The notes: generated from the letters alone by a model not told the origin. DNA of 64,000 nucleotides from Rubrivivax sp. (GCA_026125665.1 JAHCKS010000022.1:1-64000); one strand, 5' to 3'. Shown: positions 1 to 9,101, numbered from the stretch's first letter. Program-made: numbers and translations.

Positions 1-601
1 CTGTCACCTCGTGCACGCGCACGACCGGCTGCGCGGTCGGCGGATCCATCCTGCGCTTGAGCGCGAGCTGCTCGGGCGACAGCGCCTTCACTAGGCTGTC
101 GGCGCGCCCGAGCACGTCGTGCACCGCCCACAGCGGGTCGAGCGCCGCCCTGAGCCCTTCGGACAGCGTCTCGTAGGCGAGGTACTGATTGGCGAACATC
201 GTGTCGCCGCCGACGTCCGGCAGCTCGCGGCAGTACAGGAACGTGCCGATCGGCGCCTGCGGCACGAAGGACCGGTCGGCATGCCACTTGCGCCCGACGG
301 CCCGCGTGCGCGACGGCTCGTGGGCGATCTCGCGGTTGGTGACCGTCATCAGCCCGCGGCAGGCCGGGTCGACGTACTCGTCGAGCCCCTGGTAGCTGCC
401 GAGAACCTCGAGCGCGCCGAAGCGTTCGGTGAAGGCGGCGAAGCCGAGGTTCGTCAGCCGCTGGCGCGGGAAGACGAGCACCAGGTGCTCCATCCATGCG
501 GCAAGGATCGCCTCCAACGTGGCGGCGTCGAGGCGCGACAGGTCCGCGCCGAGCACCTCGGCCCCGAGACCGTGGGCCAGGCGGCGAATCTCGATCGGCA
601 T
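1..601 (-). CDS. TauD/TfdA-family 2-oxoglutarate dioxygenase, 3' end cut by window edge
   Basis: This is the first 200 residues of a cytoplasmic Fe(II)/2-oxoglutarate dioxygenase. The ATG at 601 follows a GGGAGG ribosome site, and the frame stays open to the left edge. The N-terminus (MPIEIRRLAHGLGAEVLGADL) has the TauD pattern seen in the two other TauD paralogues of the window. The iron-binding H-x-D lies near residue 107 in KWHADRSF, followed by GGDTMFANQYLAYETL. The distal His and the 2-oxoglutarate Arg would lie beyond the window. It is downstream of the Bug receptor gene and may be co-transcribed, although a GC-rich hairpin lies between them. Family members hydroxylate sulfonates, aryloxy acids or other carboxylates; the substrate here is unknown. 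Confidence 0.85.
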   Translation of the reverse strand, partial: MPIEIRRLAHGLGAEVLGADLSRLDAATLEAILAAWMEHLVLVFPRQRLTNLGFAAFTERFGALEVLGSYQGLDEYVDPACRGLMTVTNREIAHEPSRTRAVGRKWHADRSFVPQAPIGTFLYCRELPDVGGDTMFANQYLAYETLSEGLRAALDPLWAVHDVLGRADSLVKALSPEQLALKRRMDPPTAQPVVRVHEVT

Positions 602-703
602 GCTTCGTCCTCCCTGCGTGGCCGGCCGCGACGCGGGCGGGCCGGAAGTTGAGCAACGTATATCACCTGGCGGTTGACCGTTAGGTGGCCTTCCCCGATT
701 GAC

Positions 704-737
704 GGCGCCGCCGCGCGGTCGGCCGCACGGCGGCGCC
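704..737. terminator. GC-rich hairpin after the first Bug gene
   Basis: A perfect 10-bp inverted repeat (704-713 with 728-737) with a 14-nt loop lies just beyond the stop codon of the minus-strand Bug gene. There is no T-tract, so it may only attenuate transcription before the TauD gene. Confidence 0.4.
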
Positions 738-743
738 CGCGGC

Positions 744-1730
744 TCACTCGGCGCGGATGTTGCCTTCACGGATGACCTTGCCCCATTTCGCGCGGTCGGC
801 CGCGACCAGCGCGGTCAAGTCGTGCGCCGAGCCGGCACCCGGTTCGGCATTGCCGGCAGCGATGCGCTGGCGGCCCGCCGGGCTTTCCAGCGCCTGCGTG
901 ACTTCGGCGTGCAGCCGGGCGACGATGGCCGGCGGCGTGCCCGCGGGGGCGAACAGAGCCACCCACGACACCACCTGATAGCCCGCCAGCCCGGCCTCCT
1001 CGAGCGTCGGGACGGCGGGCAGGGCGCCCGCGCGGCGCGGCCCGGTGACGGCCAGCGGGCGCAGCTTGCCGGCCTCGATGTGCGGCAGCGCCGGCGGCAG
1101 ATTGCTGAACATCATCTGCACCTGGCCGCCGATCAGGTCGGTGAGCGCCGGGCCGGTGCCTTTGTACGGCACGTGCACGATGTCCACGCCGGCCAGCCGC
1201 TTGAACAGCTCGCCCGACAGGTGCTGCGACTGGCCGTTCCCTGCCGAGGCGAAGTGCAGCGTGCCGGGCCGCGCGCGCGCCAGGCGGATGAGCTCCTCGA
1301 GGCTGTGCGCCGGCACCGCCGGGTTGACGACCAGCACGTTGCCGAAGGTCGCCAGGATCTTGACCGGAACGAGATCGCGGTCGGCGTCGTAGGGCACCTT
1401 GCCCTGCTGCAGCAGCGGCGTGATGACGATGGGGCCGATGTTGCCGGCCAGCAACGTGTAGCCGTCGGGCGCGGCCTTGGCGACGAAGTCGGTGCCGACG
1501 ATGCCGCCGGCTCCCGCCTTGTGCTCCATCACCGCCGGCTGGCCCCAGGCGGAGCGGAAACGCTCGCTGAGCAGTTGCACCACGGTGTCGGTGAAGCCGC
1601 CCGGCGCGGTCGGCACGACGATGCGGATCGGGCGCGCCGGGTAGTCCTCGGCGGCCGCGACCGCCGGCAGCGCGAGCGCGAGCAGGCAAGCCGCAAGACG
1701 CAGCATCGTCATCGCCGCCCTGTCGTTCAT
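744..1730 (-). CDS. Bug/TctC-family periplasmic solute receptor
   Basis: This 328-residue extracytoplasmic receptor has a hydrophobic signal peptide (about residues 7-27, ending PAVAAAED) followed by the family start PARPIRIVVPTAPGGFTD. Other family marks are KAAPDGYTLL, VPYKGTGPALTDLIGGQVQMMF and APAGTPPAIVARL. Bug proteins bind small carboxylates and are greatly expanded in Burkholderiales, usually without a linked permease, and none is present here. The start at 1730 is ten bases from the stop of the upstream acyl-CoA synthetase gene, so the two are probably one transcript. An internal ATG at 1712 would give a more typical short signal peptide. The ligand is probably the acid activated by the neighbouring synthetase (inference). 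Confidence 0.92.
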   Translation of the reverse strand: MNDRAAMTMLRLAACLLALALPAVAAAEDYPARPIRIVVPTAPGGFTDTVVQLLSERFRSAWGQPAVMEHKAGAGGIVGTDFVAKAAPDGYTLLAGNIGPIVITPLLQQGKVPYDADRDLVPVKILATFGNVLVVNPAVPAHSLEELIRLARARPGTLHFASAGNGQSQHLSGELFKRLAGVDIVHVPYKGTGPALTDLIGGQVQMMFSNLPPALPHIEAGKLRPLAVTGPRRAGALPAVPTLEEAGLAGYQVVSWVALFAPAGTPPAIVARLHAEVTQALESPAGRQRIAAGNAEPGAGSAHDLTALVAADRAKWGKVIREGNIRAE

Positions 1731-1740
1731 GCCCGCCGGA

Positions 1741-3861
1741 TCAGCCCGCGCGCGGCACGATCAGCGCATCGAGCGCCAGCACGCCGCGGCCCTTCGGCAG
1801 CACCACCAGCGGGTTGATGTCGATGCTCTCTATCGCCTCGGCATGCGCCGCGGCGTACACCGACAGCGCCGTGATCGCCTGCGCCAGCGCCTCCTCGTCG
1901 GCCGCCGGCTGGCCGCGCACGCCGGCCAGCAGCACGCGCCCCTTCACCTCCGCGATCATTGCCCGCGCCTGTTCGACGCCGAACGGCGCGACACGGAAGG
2001 CGACGTCCTTGAACGCTTCGACGAAGATGCCGCCGACACCGAACATGACCACGGCGCCGAACACCGGGTCGCGGGCCACGCCGAGGATGGTCTCGACGCC
2101 CTTGCCCGCCATCTGCGCGACGACGACGCCTTCGAGCCGCGCCCGCGGGGCGCGCGTGCGCGCCCGCTCCATCAGCGTGGCGTAGGCCTCGCGCACCTGC
2201 GCCTCGTCGGCCAGGCCGACGATGACGCCGCCGATCTCGCTCTTGTGCGCGATGTCGGCCGAGGCGATTTTCAGCACCACGGGATACCCCAGCTCGCGCG
2301 CGGCGCGCAGGGCAGCCGCCTCGTCGGCCGCGACCCGCTCGGCCACGGCCGCGATGCCGGCGCCGGCGAGGATGGCCTTGGCCTGCACCTCGTTGACGGC
2401 CCGCGTCGGCGGCGGCAGCGCGCCTGCAGGCAGGGCCGGTGGTACGTCCGCGAGCGCCGCGCGCCGCGACTGCTCCGCGAAGTACACCAGCGCCGCGGCG
2501 GCGCGCACGGCACGCGTGGGCTCGTCGAACAGCACCACGCCGGCGGTCTCGAAGAGCTTGCGCACCTCGGGCGACGCCAGCGCCGAGACGATCACCGCCC
2601 GGTCGGGGAAGCGCTGCAGCACCTTCTTAAGCTGCTCGAGCAGCTTGCTGCTGAGCTCGACCACCTGGCCGACGCTGGACAGGAAGGCGACGATCACGTC
2701 GTAGCGCCCGGCCTCGAGCATCAGCTCGAAGTTGCGCTCGAACAGCGACAGGTCGTTGACCAGCTGCGCCGTCATGTCCACCGGGTTGCGCGGCCCGCAG
2801 AACGGCAGGATGGCCTTGAGCTTGCGCTGCGCGTCCTCGGGCATCGGCGCGACGTCGAGCGCGCAGTCGTCGGCCACGTCGGCCATCAGCGCGCCGACGC
2901 CGCCCGAGACGGTGAGCAGCCCGGTGCGCCGGCCCTGCGGCACCGGCACGGGCTGCGAGGCGGCATAGGCGACGTCGAACAGCTCGTCGATGCTGCGCGC
3001 GCGCAGCACACCGAACTGGCGGAAGACCCCATCGTAGACCGCGTCGGATCCGGCCAGCGACGCGGTGTGCGAGGCCGCGGCCTGCGCGCCGGCCTCGGAG
3101 CGGCCGACCTTCATGACGACGACGCGCTTGCCGTTCTCGCGGGCGAGAGCCAGCGCGTCGAAGAGGCGCTGGCGGTCGGTGGCCGCCTCGAGGTAGCCGA
3201 CGATGACCTGGGTGCCGTCGTCGCGCGCGAAGTGATCCACGCAGTCGGCGAAGTCGACGTCGCTCTGGTTGCCGGTGGTGACCCACAGGTTGAGGCCGAG
3301 GCCGCGCTGGCGGATGAGCGACAGGCAGTAGCCGCCGAAGGCGCCGCTCTGGCTGACCAGGCTGATGCGCCCCGGCACCAGGCCGAAGCCGGCGGCGCTC
3401 GGCGTGAAGGTGCCGAGCAGGCGCCGCCGCACGTTGATCAGGCCCATGCAATTCGGCCCGACGACGCGCAGCCCGGAGCGCCGCGCCAGCGCGGTGATGC
3501 CGGCCTGCCACTGCACGCCGTCGCCGCCGACCTCGGCGAAGCCCGAGCTGAGCACGACGGCGCCGCGCACGCCCTTGGCCACGCAGTCCTCGAGCGCGCC
3601 GAGCACGCCGGGCGCGGGCACGGCGACGATCGCCAGGTCGACCGGGCCGGGCACCGCGGAAACCGTCGGGAACGACGGCAAGCCCTGGATCTGCGCGGAC
3701 TTCGGGTTGATCGGATACAGCGGGCCGTCGAAGCCGCTCGACTTGAGGAAGTCGAGCGGCCGGCCGCCGATCTTGGTGGGATCGGACGACGCGCCGTAGA
3801 CCGCGATGGCGCGCGGCTCGAACAGCGGGGTCAGCGAGGGCCGGGTGGGGGCAGCGGACAT
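1741..3861 (-). CDS. ADP-forming acyl-CoA synthetase (acetate--CoA ligase family)
   Basis: This 706-residue protein joins an acid to CoA with ATP, giving acyl-CoA, ADP and phosphate. Domains in order are a CoA-binding Rossmann domain (about 10-140, AVYGASSDPTKIGGRP), a succinyl-CoA-ligase-like flavodoxin domain (about 160-300, LVSQSGAFGG and SHTASLAGSD) and a C-terminal ATP-grasp domain (from about 480, GYPVVLKIASADIAHKSEIGG). This is the single-chain, fused alpha-beta arrangement common in Proteobacteria, where many members use acyl substrates other than acetate. It is followed ten bases later by the Bug receptor gene, suggesting that uptake and activation of the same acid are coupled. Confidence 0.9.
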   Translation of the reverse strand: MSAAPTRPSLTPLFEPRAIAVYGASSDPTKIGGRPLDFLKSSGFDGPLYPINPKSAQIQGLPSFPTVSAVPGPVDLAIVAVPAPGVLGALEDCVAKGVRGAVVLSSGFAEVGGDGVQWQAGITALARRSGLRVVGPNCMGLINVRRRLLGTFTPSAAGFGLVPGRISLVSQSGAFGGYCLSLIRQRGLGLNLWVTTGNQSDVDFADCVDHFARDDGTQVIVGYLEAATDRQRLFDALALARENGKRVVVMKVGRSEAGAQAAASHTASLAGSDAVYDGVFRQFGVLRARSIDELFDVAYAASQPVPVPQGRRTGLLTVSGGVGALMADVADDCALDVAPMPEDAQRKLKAILPFCGPRNPVDMTAQLVNDLSLFERNFELMLEAGRYDVIVAFLSSVGQVVELSSKLLEQLKKVLQRFPDRAVIVSALASPEVRKLFETAGVVLFDEPTRAVRAAAALVYFAEQSRRAALADVPPALPAGALPPPTRAVNEVQAKAILAGAGIAAVAERVAADEAAALRAARELGYPVVLKIASADIAHKSEIGGVIVGLADEAQVREAYATLMERARTRAPRARLEGVVVAQMAGKGVETILGVARDPVFGAVVMFGVGGIFVEAFKDVAFRVAPFGVEQARAMIAEVKGRVLLAGVRGQPAADEEALAQAITALSVYAAAHAEAIESIDINPLVVLPKGRGVLALDALIVPRAG

Positions 3862-3874
3862 CGAGGCGGCACTC

Positions 3875-4633
3875 TCAGTGGATCGACATGCCGCCGTCCA
3901 CGCCGATCAACTGGCCGGTGACGTAGCTCGCGCCTTCGGAGGCGAGGAACACCCACACCGGCGCGATCTCCTCGGGCTCGGCCCAGCGGCCGAGCGGAAT
4001 GCGATCGAGCGTGCGCTGCTTGAAGCGCTCGTCGGTGCGGATGGTCTCGGTCATCGGCGTCGACGCGCCCGGCGCGACGCAGTTGACGATGATGTTGTAG
4101 CGCGCCAACTCGCGCGCGGCCGACTTGGTGAAGCCGATCAGGCCCGCCTTGGCCGAGCCGTAGTTGATCTGGCCGATGGTGCCGAGGATGCCCGCGGTGG
4201 AGATGGTATTGATGATCCAGCCGCGCTGGCGCTCCATCATGCCGTTCACCACTGCCTGCAGGCAGTTGAAGCTGCCGGTGAGGTGCACGTCGATCACCTG
4301 CTGCCACTGGTGGGCCGACATCTTGTGCAGCATCGCCGTGCGCGTGATGCCGGCGTTGTTGACGAGCACGTCGACCGGGCCGAACTTCGCGACCACCGCC
4401 GCGACCATCGCATCGACTGCGGCGCGGTCGGCGACGTCGCACTTGAACGCCGCCGCCTGGCCGCCGGCGGAGCGGATCGACTGCGCCACCTGCTCCGCGG
4501 TCTCCAGGTTCCAGTCGACCACGGCGACCTTCGCCGCCTGCGCGGCGTAGGCGCGTGCAATGCCCGCGCCGATGCCCTGGCCGGCGCCGGTGACGATCGC
4601 CACCTTGTTTTCGAGGGCCTTTCCGCTGAACAT
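3875..4633 (-). CDS. Short-chain dehydrogenase/reductase
   Basis: This 252-residue classical SDR oxidises or reduces a hydroxyl/keto group with NAD(P). It shows TGAGQGIG (15-22), NNAG (92-95), the catalytic Ser145, Tyr158 and Lys162 in YGSAK, and the typical C-terminus YVTGQLIGVDGGMSIH. The ATG at 4633 has an AAGGAG ribosome site. An Asp at the end of the second beta strand (VVDW, residue 40) favours NAD. It is transcribed away from the alcohol dehydrogenase gene, and both share a 108-bp promoter region with a candidate operator at 4652-4667. The 3-hydroxyacyl-CoA dehydrogenase step is plausible from context, not proven. Confidence 0.9.
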   Translation of the reverse strand: MFSGKALENKVAIVTGAGQGIGAGIARAYAAQAAKVAVVDWNLETAEQVAQSIRSAGGQAAAFKCDVADRAAVDAMVAAVVAKFGPVDVLVNNAGITRTAMLHKMSAHQWQQVIDVHLTGSFNCLQAVVNGMMERQRGWIINTISTAGILGTIGQINYGSAKAGLIGFTKSAARELARYNIIVNCVAPGASTPMTETIRTDERFKQRTLDRIPLGRWAEPEEIAPVWVFLASEGASYVTGQLIGVDGGMSIH

Positions 4634-4651
4634 CCCGGCTTGCTCCTTGTC

Positions 4652-4667
4652 GAACGAGTGTTTGTTA
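4652..4667. promoter_or_regulatory. Candidate TetR-type operator, copy 1
   Basis: The imperfect palindrome GAACGAGTGTTTGTTA lies in the divergent promoter region between the SDR and alcohol dehydrogenase genes. It matches a site at 20447-20462 in 13 of 16 positions. AACGA...TTTGTT-type palindromes are typical of TetR-family fatty-acid or branched-chain-acyl regulators, but no TetR gene is present in the window. Confidence 0.4.
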
Positions 4668-4741
4668 GACTGAACGATGCCACAGGTCGGGCGGCAGCGC
4701 CAGTGGTCGCCACCCGTGGTCCGGCATCGAAAGGGCGCCCC

Positions 4742-5770
4742 ATGCAGGCCATCGTCCTGAACGGCTACGGCGGGATCGAGCAACTCGTCGCGCGCAGCCT
4801 GACCGACCCCGTACCGCGTGAAGGCGAGGTGCTGGTGCGGCTGCGCGCCTGCGGCGTGTGCTATCACGACGTGATGGCGCGGCAGGGCCACTTCCCGCGC
4901 ACAACGCTGCCCGGCGTCATCGGCCACGAGATGGCCGGCGAGGTGGCCGCGCTCGGGTCGCGCAGCGCGGCGTTCGCCGTCGGCGAGCGCGTCGCCGTCC
5001 TGATGAAGGACCACTGCGGCCATTGCGCGCAGTGCATCCGTGCGCGCGACCACCTCTGCGAGAAGGGCGCCGGCCTGTACGGCGAGGAAGTGCCGGGCGG
5101 CTATGCCGAACTGGTGTGCGTGGCCGAGCGCGCGCTGGTGCGCGTCCCCGACGGTGTGAGCTTCGAGCAGGCGGCGGTCGTGCCGTGCGCGCTCGGCACC
5201 GCCTACCACGGGCTCGAGCGCGTGGCCGCGGTGCGGCCTGGCGAGGCGGTGCTCGTCACCGGTGCCAGCGGCGGTGTCGGCATCCACGCCGTGCAGGTGG
5301 CGCGCATGCTCGGCGCGCGCACCATCGCCGTGACGACCTCGGCCGCCAAGCGCGCCTTCCTGCTCGAGCACGGCGCCGACGACGTCATCGTCAGCCCCGA
5401 GCTCGACTTCGCCGCCGAGGCGCGCCGCCTGACCGGCGGCGCCGGCGTCGACGTGGTCTTCAACATCGTCGGCCAGATGGCCTGGGCCGCGGCGCTGAAG
5501 GGCATGGCCGTCGGTGCGCGCCACGTCTTCGTCGGCAACCTCAACGCCGCGCCGGTGTCGCTGCGCCCGGCGCACGCCATCCTCAAGGAGATGGCCTTCC
5601 TCGGCACCGACGGCGTCATGCGCGCCGAGGTGCAGACGCTGCTCGAACTGGTGCGGCTGGGCCGCCTGAAGCCGGTGGTCGGCGGCAGCCTGCCGCTGGC
5701 CCAGGCGGCGCAGGCGCACCGGGCCATGGAGTCGCGCGAGGCCTGCGGGCGCCTCGTGCTGACGATGTAG
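4742..5770 (+). CDS. Zinc-dependent alcohol dehydrogenase (MDR family)
   Basis: This 342-residue medium-chain dehydrogenase has catalytic zinc ligands Cys40 (ACGVCYHD) and His62-Glu63 (GHEMAGEV). The structural zinc site is the four-Cys set in DHCGHCAQCIRARDHLC. The Rossmann motif is VTGASGGVGIHAVQVARMLG. It should oxidise an alcohol or reduce an aldehyde/ketone with NAD(P) in the cytoplasm. The ATG at 4742 is chosen because the family N-terminus begins there; the frame is open further upstream only as overlap with the opposite gene. It is first in a plus-strand run leading to acyl-CoA enzymes, so it may supply the aldehyde or ketone that enters that pathway. The alternative is a general quinone-oxidoreductase-like enzyme, but the zinc ligands argue against that. 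Confidence 0.9.
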   Translation: MQAIVLNGYGGIEQLVARSLTDPVPREGEVLVRLRACGVCYHDVMARQGHFPRTTLPGVIGHEMAGEVAALGSRSAAFAVGERVAVLMKDHCGHCAQCIRARDHLCEKGAGLYGEEVPGGYAELVCVAERALVRVPDGVSFEQAAVVPCALGTAYHGLERVAAVRPGEAVLVTGASGGVGIHAVQVARMLGARTIAVTTSAAKRAFLLEHGADDVIVSPELDFAAEARRLTGGAGVDVVFNIVGQMAWAAALKGMAVGARHVFVGNLNAAPVSLRPAHAILKEMAFLGTDGVMRAEVQTLLELVRLGRLKPVVGGSLPLAQAAQAHRAMESREACGRLVLTM

Positions 5771-5779
5771 TTCGCGAAC
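5770..5779. repeat. Short palindrome with following CCCGAA repeats
   Basis: A perfect 10-bp palindrome GTTCGCGAAC starts at the last base of the dehydrogenase stop codon and is followed by three CCCGAA units. It could be an mRNA or binding feature in the 46-bp gap before the ACAD gene. Nothing further supports a function. Confidence 0.2.
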
Positions 5780-5816
5780 CCGAACCCGAATCCCGAACGC
5801 AAAGGCGAGAAAGACG

Positions 5817-8108
5817 ATGATCGATCTGACCGAACGGCTCGACGAGCCCACCGAGGTGCAGCGCATGCTGCGCGATGCCGCCGCCGGCTTCTTCGCGGCC
5901 GACGCCGAGACCCAGCGCCTGCGCGAATGGCGCGGCAAGCTCCCGGGCCACGACCGCGCGCGCTGGCAGCGCATGGCCGGGCTCGGCTGGCTCGGCCTGT
6001 GCCTGCCCGAGGCGCTGGGTGGCAGCGGGCTGGGGGTGGCCGAGGCTGCCGTGCTGCTCGAGCAGTGCGGGCGCGCGCTGGCACCCGAGCCGCTGGTGGC
6101 CGGCGCGCTGCTGCCGGCCTGGGCGCTGCTGCACGGTGATTCGAGCGCGCTGCGCGAGCGCTGGCTGCCTGCACTGGCGCGCGGCGAGGTGCAGCTCGCG
6201 CTGGCCGCCGGCGACGACGGCGGCGACGCCCTGCGCGCTGCCGCGCACAGCGCCGGCTTCGTGCTCGACGGGCGCTGCCGCTTCGTGGCCGGCGGCGCGG
6301 GGGCCGACGCTTTCGTGGTGGCGGCGCAGGGGCCGCAAGGTCCGCTGCTGCTGCTCGTCGAGGCGAACCAGCGCGGCCTGCAGGCGACCACACAGCCGCG
6401 CGTGGACGGCGGCTTCTGGGGCGAGCTGCGCCTGGAGGGCGCCGAGGTCGCGGCCGCGCAGGTGCTCGCCGGCCCGGCGCGTGCGCAGGCGGTGCTCGAG
6501 CGCGCGCTCGACCTGGCGCGCATCGCCGAGTCCGCCGAGCTGCTGGGCGTCATGGCCAAGGCGCTCGAGACGAGCCTGGCCTACATCTCGATGCGCGAGC
6601 AGTTCGGGCGCGCCATCGGCGGCTTCCAGGCGCTTCAGCACCGCGCGGCCGACCTGCTGATCCAGGTGGAGCTGACGCGCTCGGTCGTGCTGCAGTCGGC
6701 CGCGGCGGCCGACGCGCACGGCAGCGACGCGCGCCGGCTGGCCACTGCTGCCAGCCAGGCCAAGGCGCGCGCCTCGGCGGCCGCGATCGAGGTCACCAAG
6801 GGCTGCATCCAGCTGCACGGCGGCATCGGCTACACCGACGAGTGCAACATCGGCCTGTACCTGAAGAAGGCGATGTTCGGCGCCGCCTGGCTCGGCAACG
6901 CGGCGCTGCACCGCCGCCGCTACAACGAGTGGGCCGGCGACGGCGAGGAGGCGTCGGCGCCCGAACTGATCGCCGGCGGCGAGCAGCCCATCCGCCGCGA
7001 CGAGCTGCGCCGCTGGCTGGCCGAGAACTTCCCGCACGAGTGGCGCTTTCCGGCCAGCCGCATGAGCCTGAAGGAGACGCGGGCCTGGCACGACAAGCTC
7101 TACCAGAAGGGCTGGGTGGCGCCGAACTGGCCGAAGGAACACGGCGGCATGGGCCTGTCGGGGTACGAGCAGGTGGCGCTGCAGTCGGAGTTCGACCGCC
7201 ACGGCATCGTCACCGCGCCGAACATGGCGGTGATCATGCTGGGGCCGCTGATCATCCGCTTCGGCACCGAGGCGCAGAAGCGCGAGGTGCTGCCTCGCAT
7301 CCTGTCGGGCGAGGTGCGCTGGTGCCAGGGCTACTCCGAGCCCTCGGCGGGCTCCGACCTCGCCAGCCTGCGCACGACGGCCGTGCTCGAGGGCGACGAG
7401 TTTGTCGTCAACGGCCAGAAGATCTGGACGTCGTTCGCGCACGAGGCCGACTGGATCTTCCTGCTCGTGCGCACCGACCCGAAGGCGAAGAAGCAGGAAG
7501 GCATCAGCTTCCTGCTCGCCGACATGCGCACGCCCGGCATCACCGTCAAGCGCATCCGCAACCTCGGCGGCAACGCCGAGTTCTGCGAAACCTTCTTCGA
7601 CAACGTGCGCGTGCCCAAGGCCAACCTCGTGGGCGGGCTGAACCAGGGCTGGACGATGGCCAAGTCGCTGCTGGGCAGCGAGCGCATCATGATCGGCAAC
7701 CCGCGCGGCGCGCGCGCGCCGTTCTCGCGCCTGCTGGCGCTGGCGCGCGCTGCCGGCCTCGATGGTGACGGCGCATGGCGCGCGCGCTACGAGCAGCTGC
7801 GGCTCGACATCGACGATCTCGAGGCGATGTTCGTGCGCTGCGTCGAGGTGCTGCGGCGCGGCCGCGAGCTCGGCGCCGAAGTGTCGATGCTGAAGATCTG
7901 GATCACCGAAGCCCAGCAACGCGTCGCCGACCTGATGCTGGAGACCGCGGGCGCGGCCGGCGTCGCCGACGCTTCGCTCGACCTGCCCGGCGGGGCGCTG
8001 CACCCGGCCCACGTGTTCTTCTCCGCCCGGCCCGCAAGCATCTACGGAGGCAGCAATGAAATCCAGCGCAACATCCTCGCCAAGGCAGTGCTCGAGCTGC
8101 CGGGCTGA
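5817..8108 (+). CDS. Tandem (double-domain) acyl-CoA dehydrogenase
   Basis: This 763-residue protein contains two consecutive acyl-CoA dehydrogenase units; single-domain enzymes are about 380-400 residues. The first unit (about 1-375) ends with REQFGRAIGGFQALQHRAAD and LHGGIGYTDE but has neither a clear catalytic Glu motif nor the substrate/FAD strand motif. The second unit (about 385-763) has the complete FAD/substrate motif YSEPSAGSDLASL, NGQKIWTS, a Glu in GSERIMIG at the isovaleryl-CoA-dehydrogenase-type catalytic position, and IYGGSNEIQRNILAK. By analogy with heteromeric FadE pairs of steroid-degrading actinobacteria, one half is probably structural and the other catalytic. It likely introduces an alpha,beta double bond in a bulky or cyclic acyl-CoA. 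Confidence 0.9.
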   Translation: MIDLTERLDEPTEVQRMLRDAAAGFFAADAETQRLREWRGKLPGHDRARWQRMAGLGWLGLCLPEALGGSGLGVAEAAVLLEQCGRALAPEPLVAGALLPAWALLHGDSSALRERWLPALARGEVQLALAAGDDGGDALRAAAHSAGFVLDGRCRFVAGGAGADAFVVAAQGPQGPLLLLVEANQRGLQATTQPRVDGGFWGELRLEGAEVAAAQVLAGPARAQAVLERALDLARIAESAELLGVMAKALETSLAYISMREQFGRAIGGFQALQHRAADLLIQVELTRSVVLQSAAAADAHGSDARRLATAASQAKARASAAAIEVTKGCIQLHGGIGYTDECNIGLYLKKAMFGAAWLGNAALHRRRYNEWAGDGEEASAPELIAGGEQPIRRDELRRWLAENFPHEWRFPASRMSLKETRAWHDKLYQKGWVAPNWPKEHGGMGLSGYEQVALQSEFDRHGIVTAPNMAVIMLGPLIIRFGTEAQKREVLPRILSGEVRWCQGYSEPSAGSDLASLRTTAVLEGDEFVVNGQKIWTSFAHEADWIFLLVRTDPKAKKQEGISFLLADMRTPGITVKRIRNLGGNAEFCETFFDNVRVPKANLVGGLNQGWTMAKSLLGSERIMIGNPRGARAPFSRLLALARAAGLDGDGAWRARYEQLRLDIDDLEAMFVRCVEVLRRGRELGAEVSMLKIWITEAQQRVADLMLETAGAAGVADASLDLPGGALHPAHVFFSARPASIYGGSNEIQRNILAKAVLELPG

Positions 8109-9087
8109 AGGCGGGCGCCGTCGGCGCTGGCTCGGCGCCGCGCTGCTGGCCGCCCTGGTCTCGTGGGCGGGCGTGGCCCAGGCCGACACGTATCCGTCCA
8201 GGCCGATCCGGCTGGTGGTCGCGTTCGGCACCGGCAGCGTCAACGACATCGTGGCGCGCGACCTCGCGCAGCAGATGTCGGCCACGCTCGGGCAGCCGGT
8301 GATCGTCGAGAACCGCACCGGCGGCGGCGGCACGGTGGGGACGCAGGCGGTCGCCAAGGCCGCGCCCGACGGCTACACGATCGGCCTGGGTACCAGCTCG
8401 CAGCTCGTCATGAACGTGGCGCTGTTCGAGTCGCTGCCCTTCGACGTCGAGCGCGACCTGCAATCGATCGGCCTCGTGTCCCGGACCGGCATGGTGCTCG
8501 CCGCCAGCGCGCAGATGCCGGCGACGCTTGGCGAGCTCATCGCGCAGGCCCGCGGCAAGCCCGGCAAGCTGAGCTTCGGGTCGGGCGGAGCGGGGTCGAT
8601 CAGCCACATCGTCGGCGAATCGTTCGCCAAGGCCGCCGGCGTCAGCCTGCTGCACGTTCCCTACAAGGGCAACGGCGCGGCGATGATCGACCTCAGCGGA
8701 GGGCATGTCGACCTGCTCTTCGACAGTCTGCTGTCGGCGGCACCGCTGGCTGCGCAGGGCCGCGTGCGGCTGCTGGCCGTCGGCGGCGCCAAGCGCAGTG
8801 CGCTGGCCCCCGACACGCCCACGTTCGCCGAGGCCGGGTTGCCGGGCTTCGACGGCTACACCTGGAACAGCCTGATGGTGCCTGCGGGGACTCCGGCGCC
8901 GGTCATTGCCGCGTTGAACGCCGCCCTCAATGCCGCGCTGGCTTCGCCCGCGGTGCAGGAGCGCCTGGGCCGCGCGGGCTCCGTGTCGCTCGGGCCATCG
9001 ACCCCGCAGCAGGCGCACGAGTTTGCCCGCGCCGAGCGCGCCCGCTGGGTGCCGTTCGTGCGGAGTCTGGGCATCAAGCCCGAATGA
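8056..9087 (+). CDS. Bug/TctC-family periplasmic solute receptor
   Basis: This protein of up to 343 residues has a positively charged stretch and hydrophobic signal segment (about residues 21-43, ending GVAQAD), then the family start TYPSRPIRLVVAF. It continues with ENRTGGGGTVGTQAVAKAAPDGYT, HVPYKGNGAAMIDLSGGHVDLLF and VPAGTPAPVIAAL. The first in-frame ATG (8056) overlaps the end of the ACAD gene by 53 bases and follows a GGAGG. That sequence also encodes the conserved ACAD C-terminus, so it may be fortuitous, but no other ATG precedes the signal peptide. The overlap indicates co-transcription with the acyl-CoA genes; its ligand is probably a precursor of the same pathway. Confidence 0.88.
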   Translation: MKSSATSSPRQCSSCRAEGGRRRRWLGAALLAALVSWAGVAQADTYPSRPIRLVVAFGTGSVNDIVARDLAQQMSATLGQPVIVENRTGGGGTVGTQAVAKAAPDGYTIGLGTSSQLVMNVALFESLPFDVERDLQSIGLVSRTGMVLAASAQMPATLGELIAQARGKPGKLSFGSGGAGSISHIVGESFAKAAGVSLLHVPYKGNGAAMIDLSGGHVDLLFDSLLSAAPLAAQGRVRLLAVGGAKRSALAPDTPTFAEAGLPGFDGYTWNSLMVPAGTPAPVIAALNAALNAALASPAVQERLGRAGSVSLGPSTPQQAHEFARAERARWVPFVRSLGIKPE

Positions 9088-9101
9088 AAGGACAGCACCA
9101 C

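Noticed and set aside
3875-6559. An 894-codon minus-strand frame and other long frames opposite real genes
   Set aside because: In DNA this GC-rich the opposite strand of real genes is often open. These readings are low in complexity (Arg/Ala/Pro/His rich) and lie across genes with clear motifs. Only the last 252 codons of this frame (the SDR) are real.
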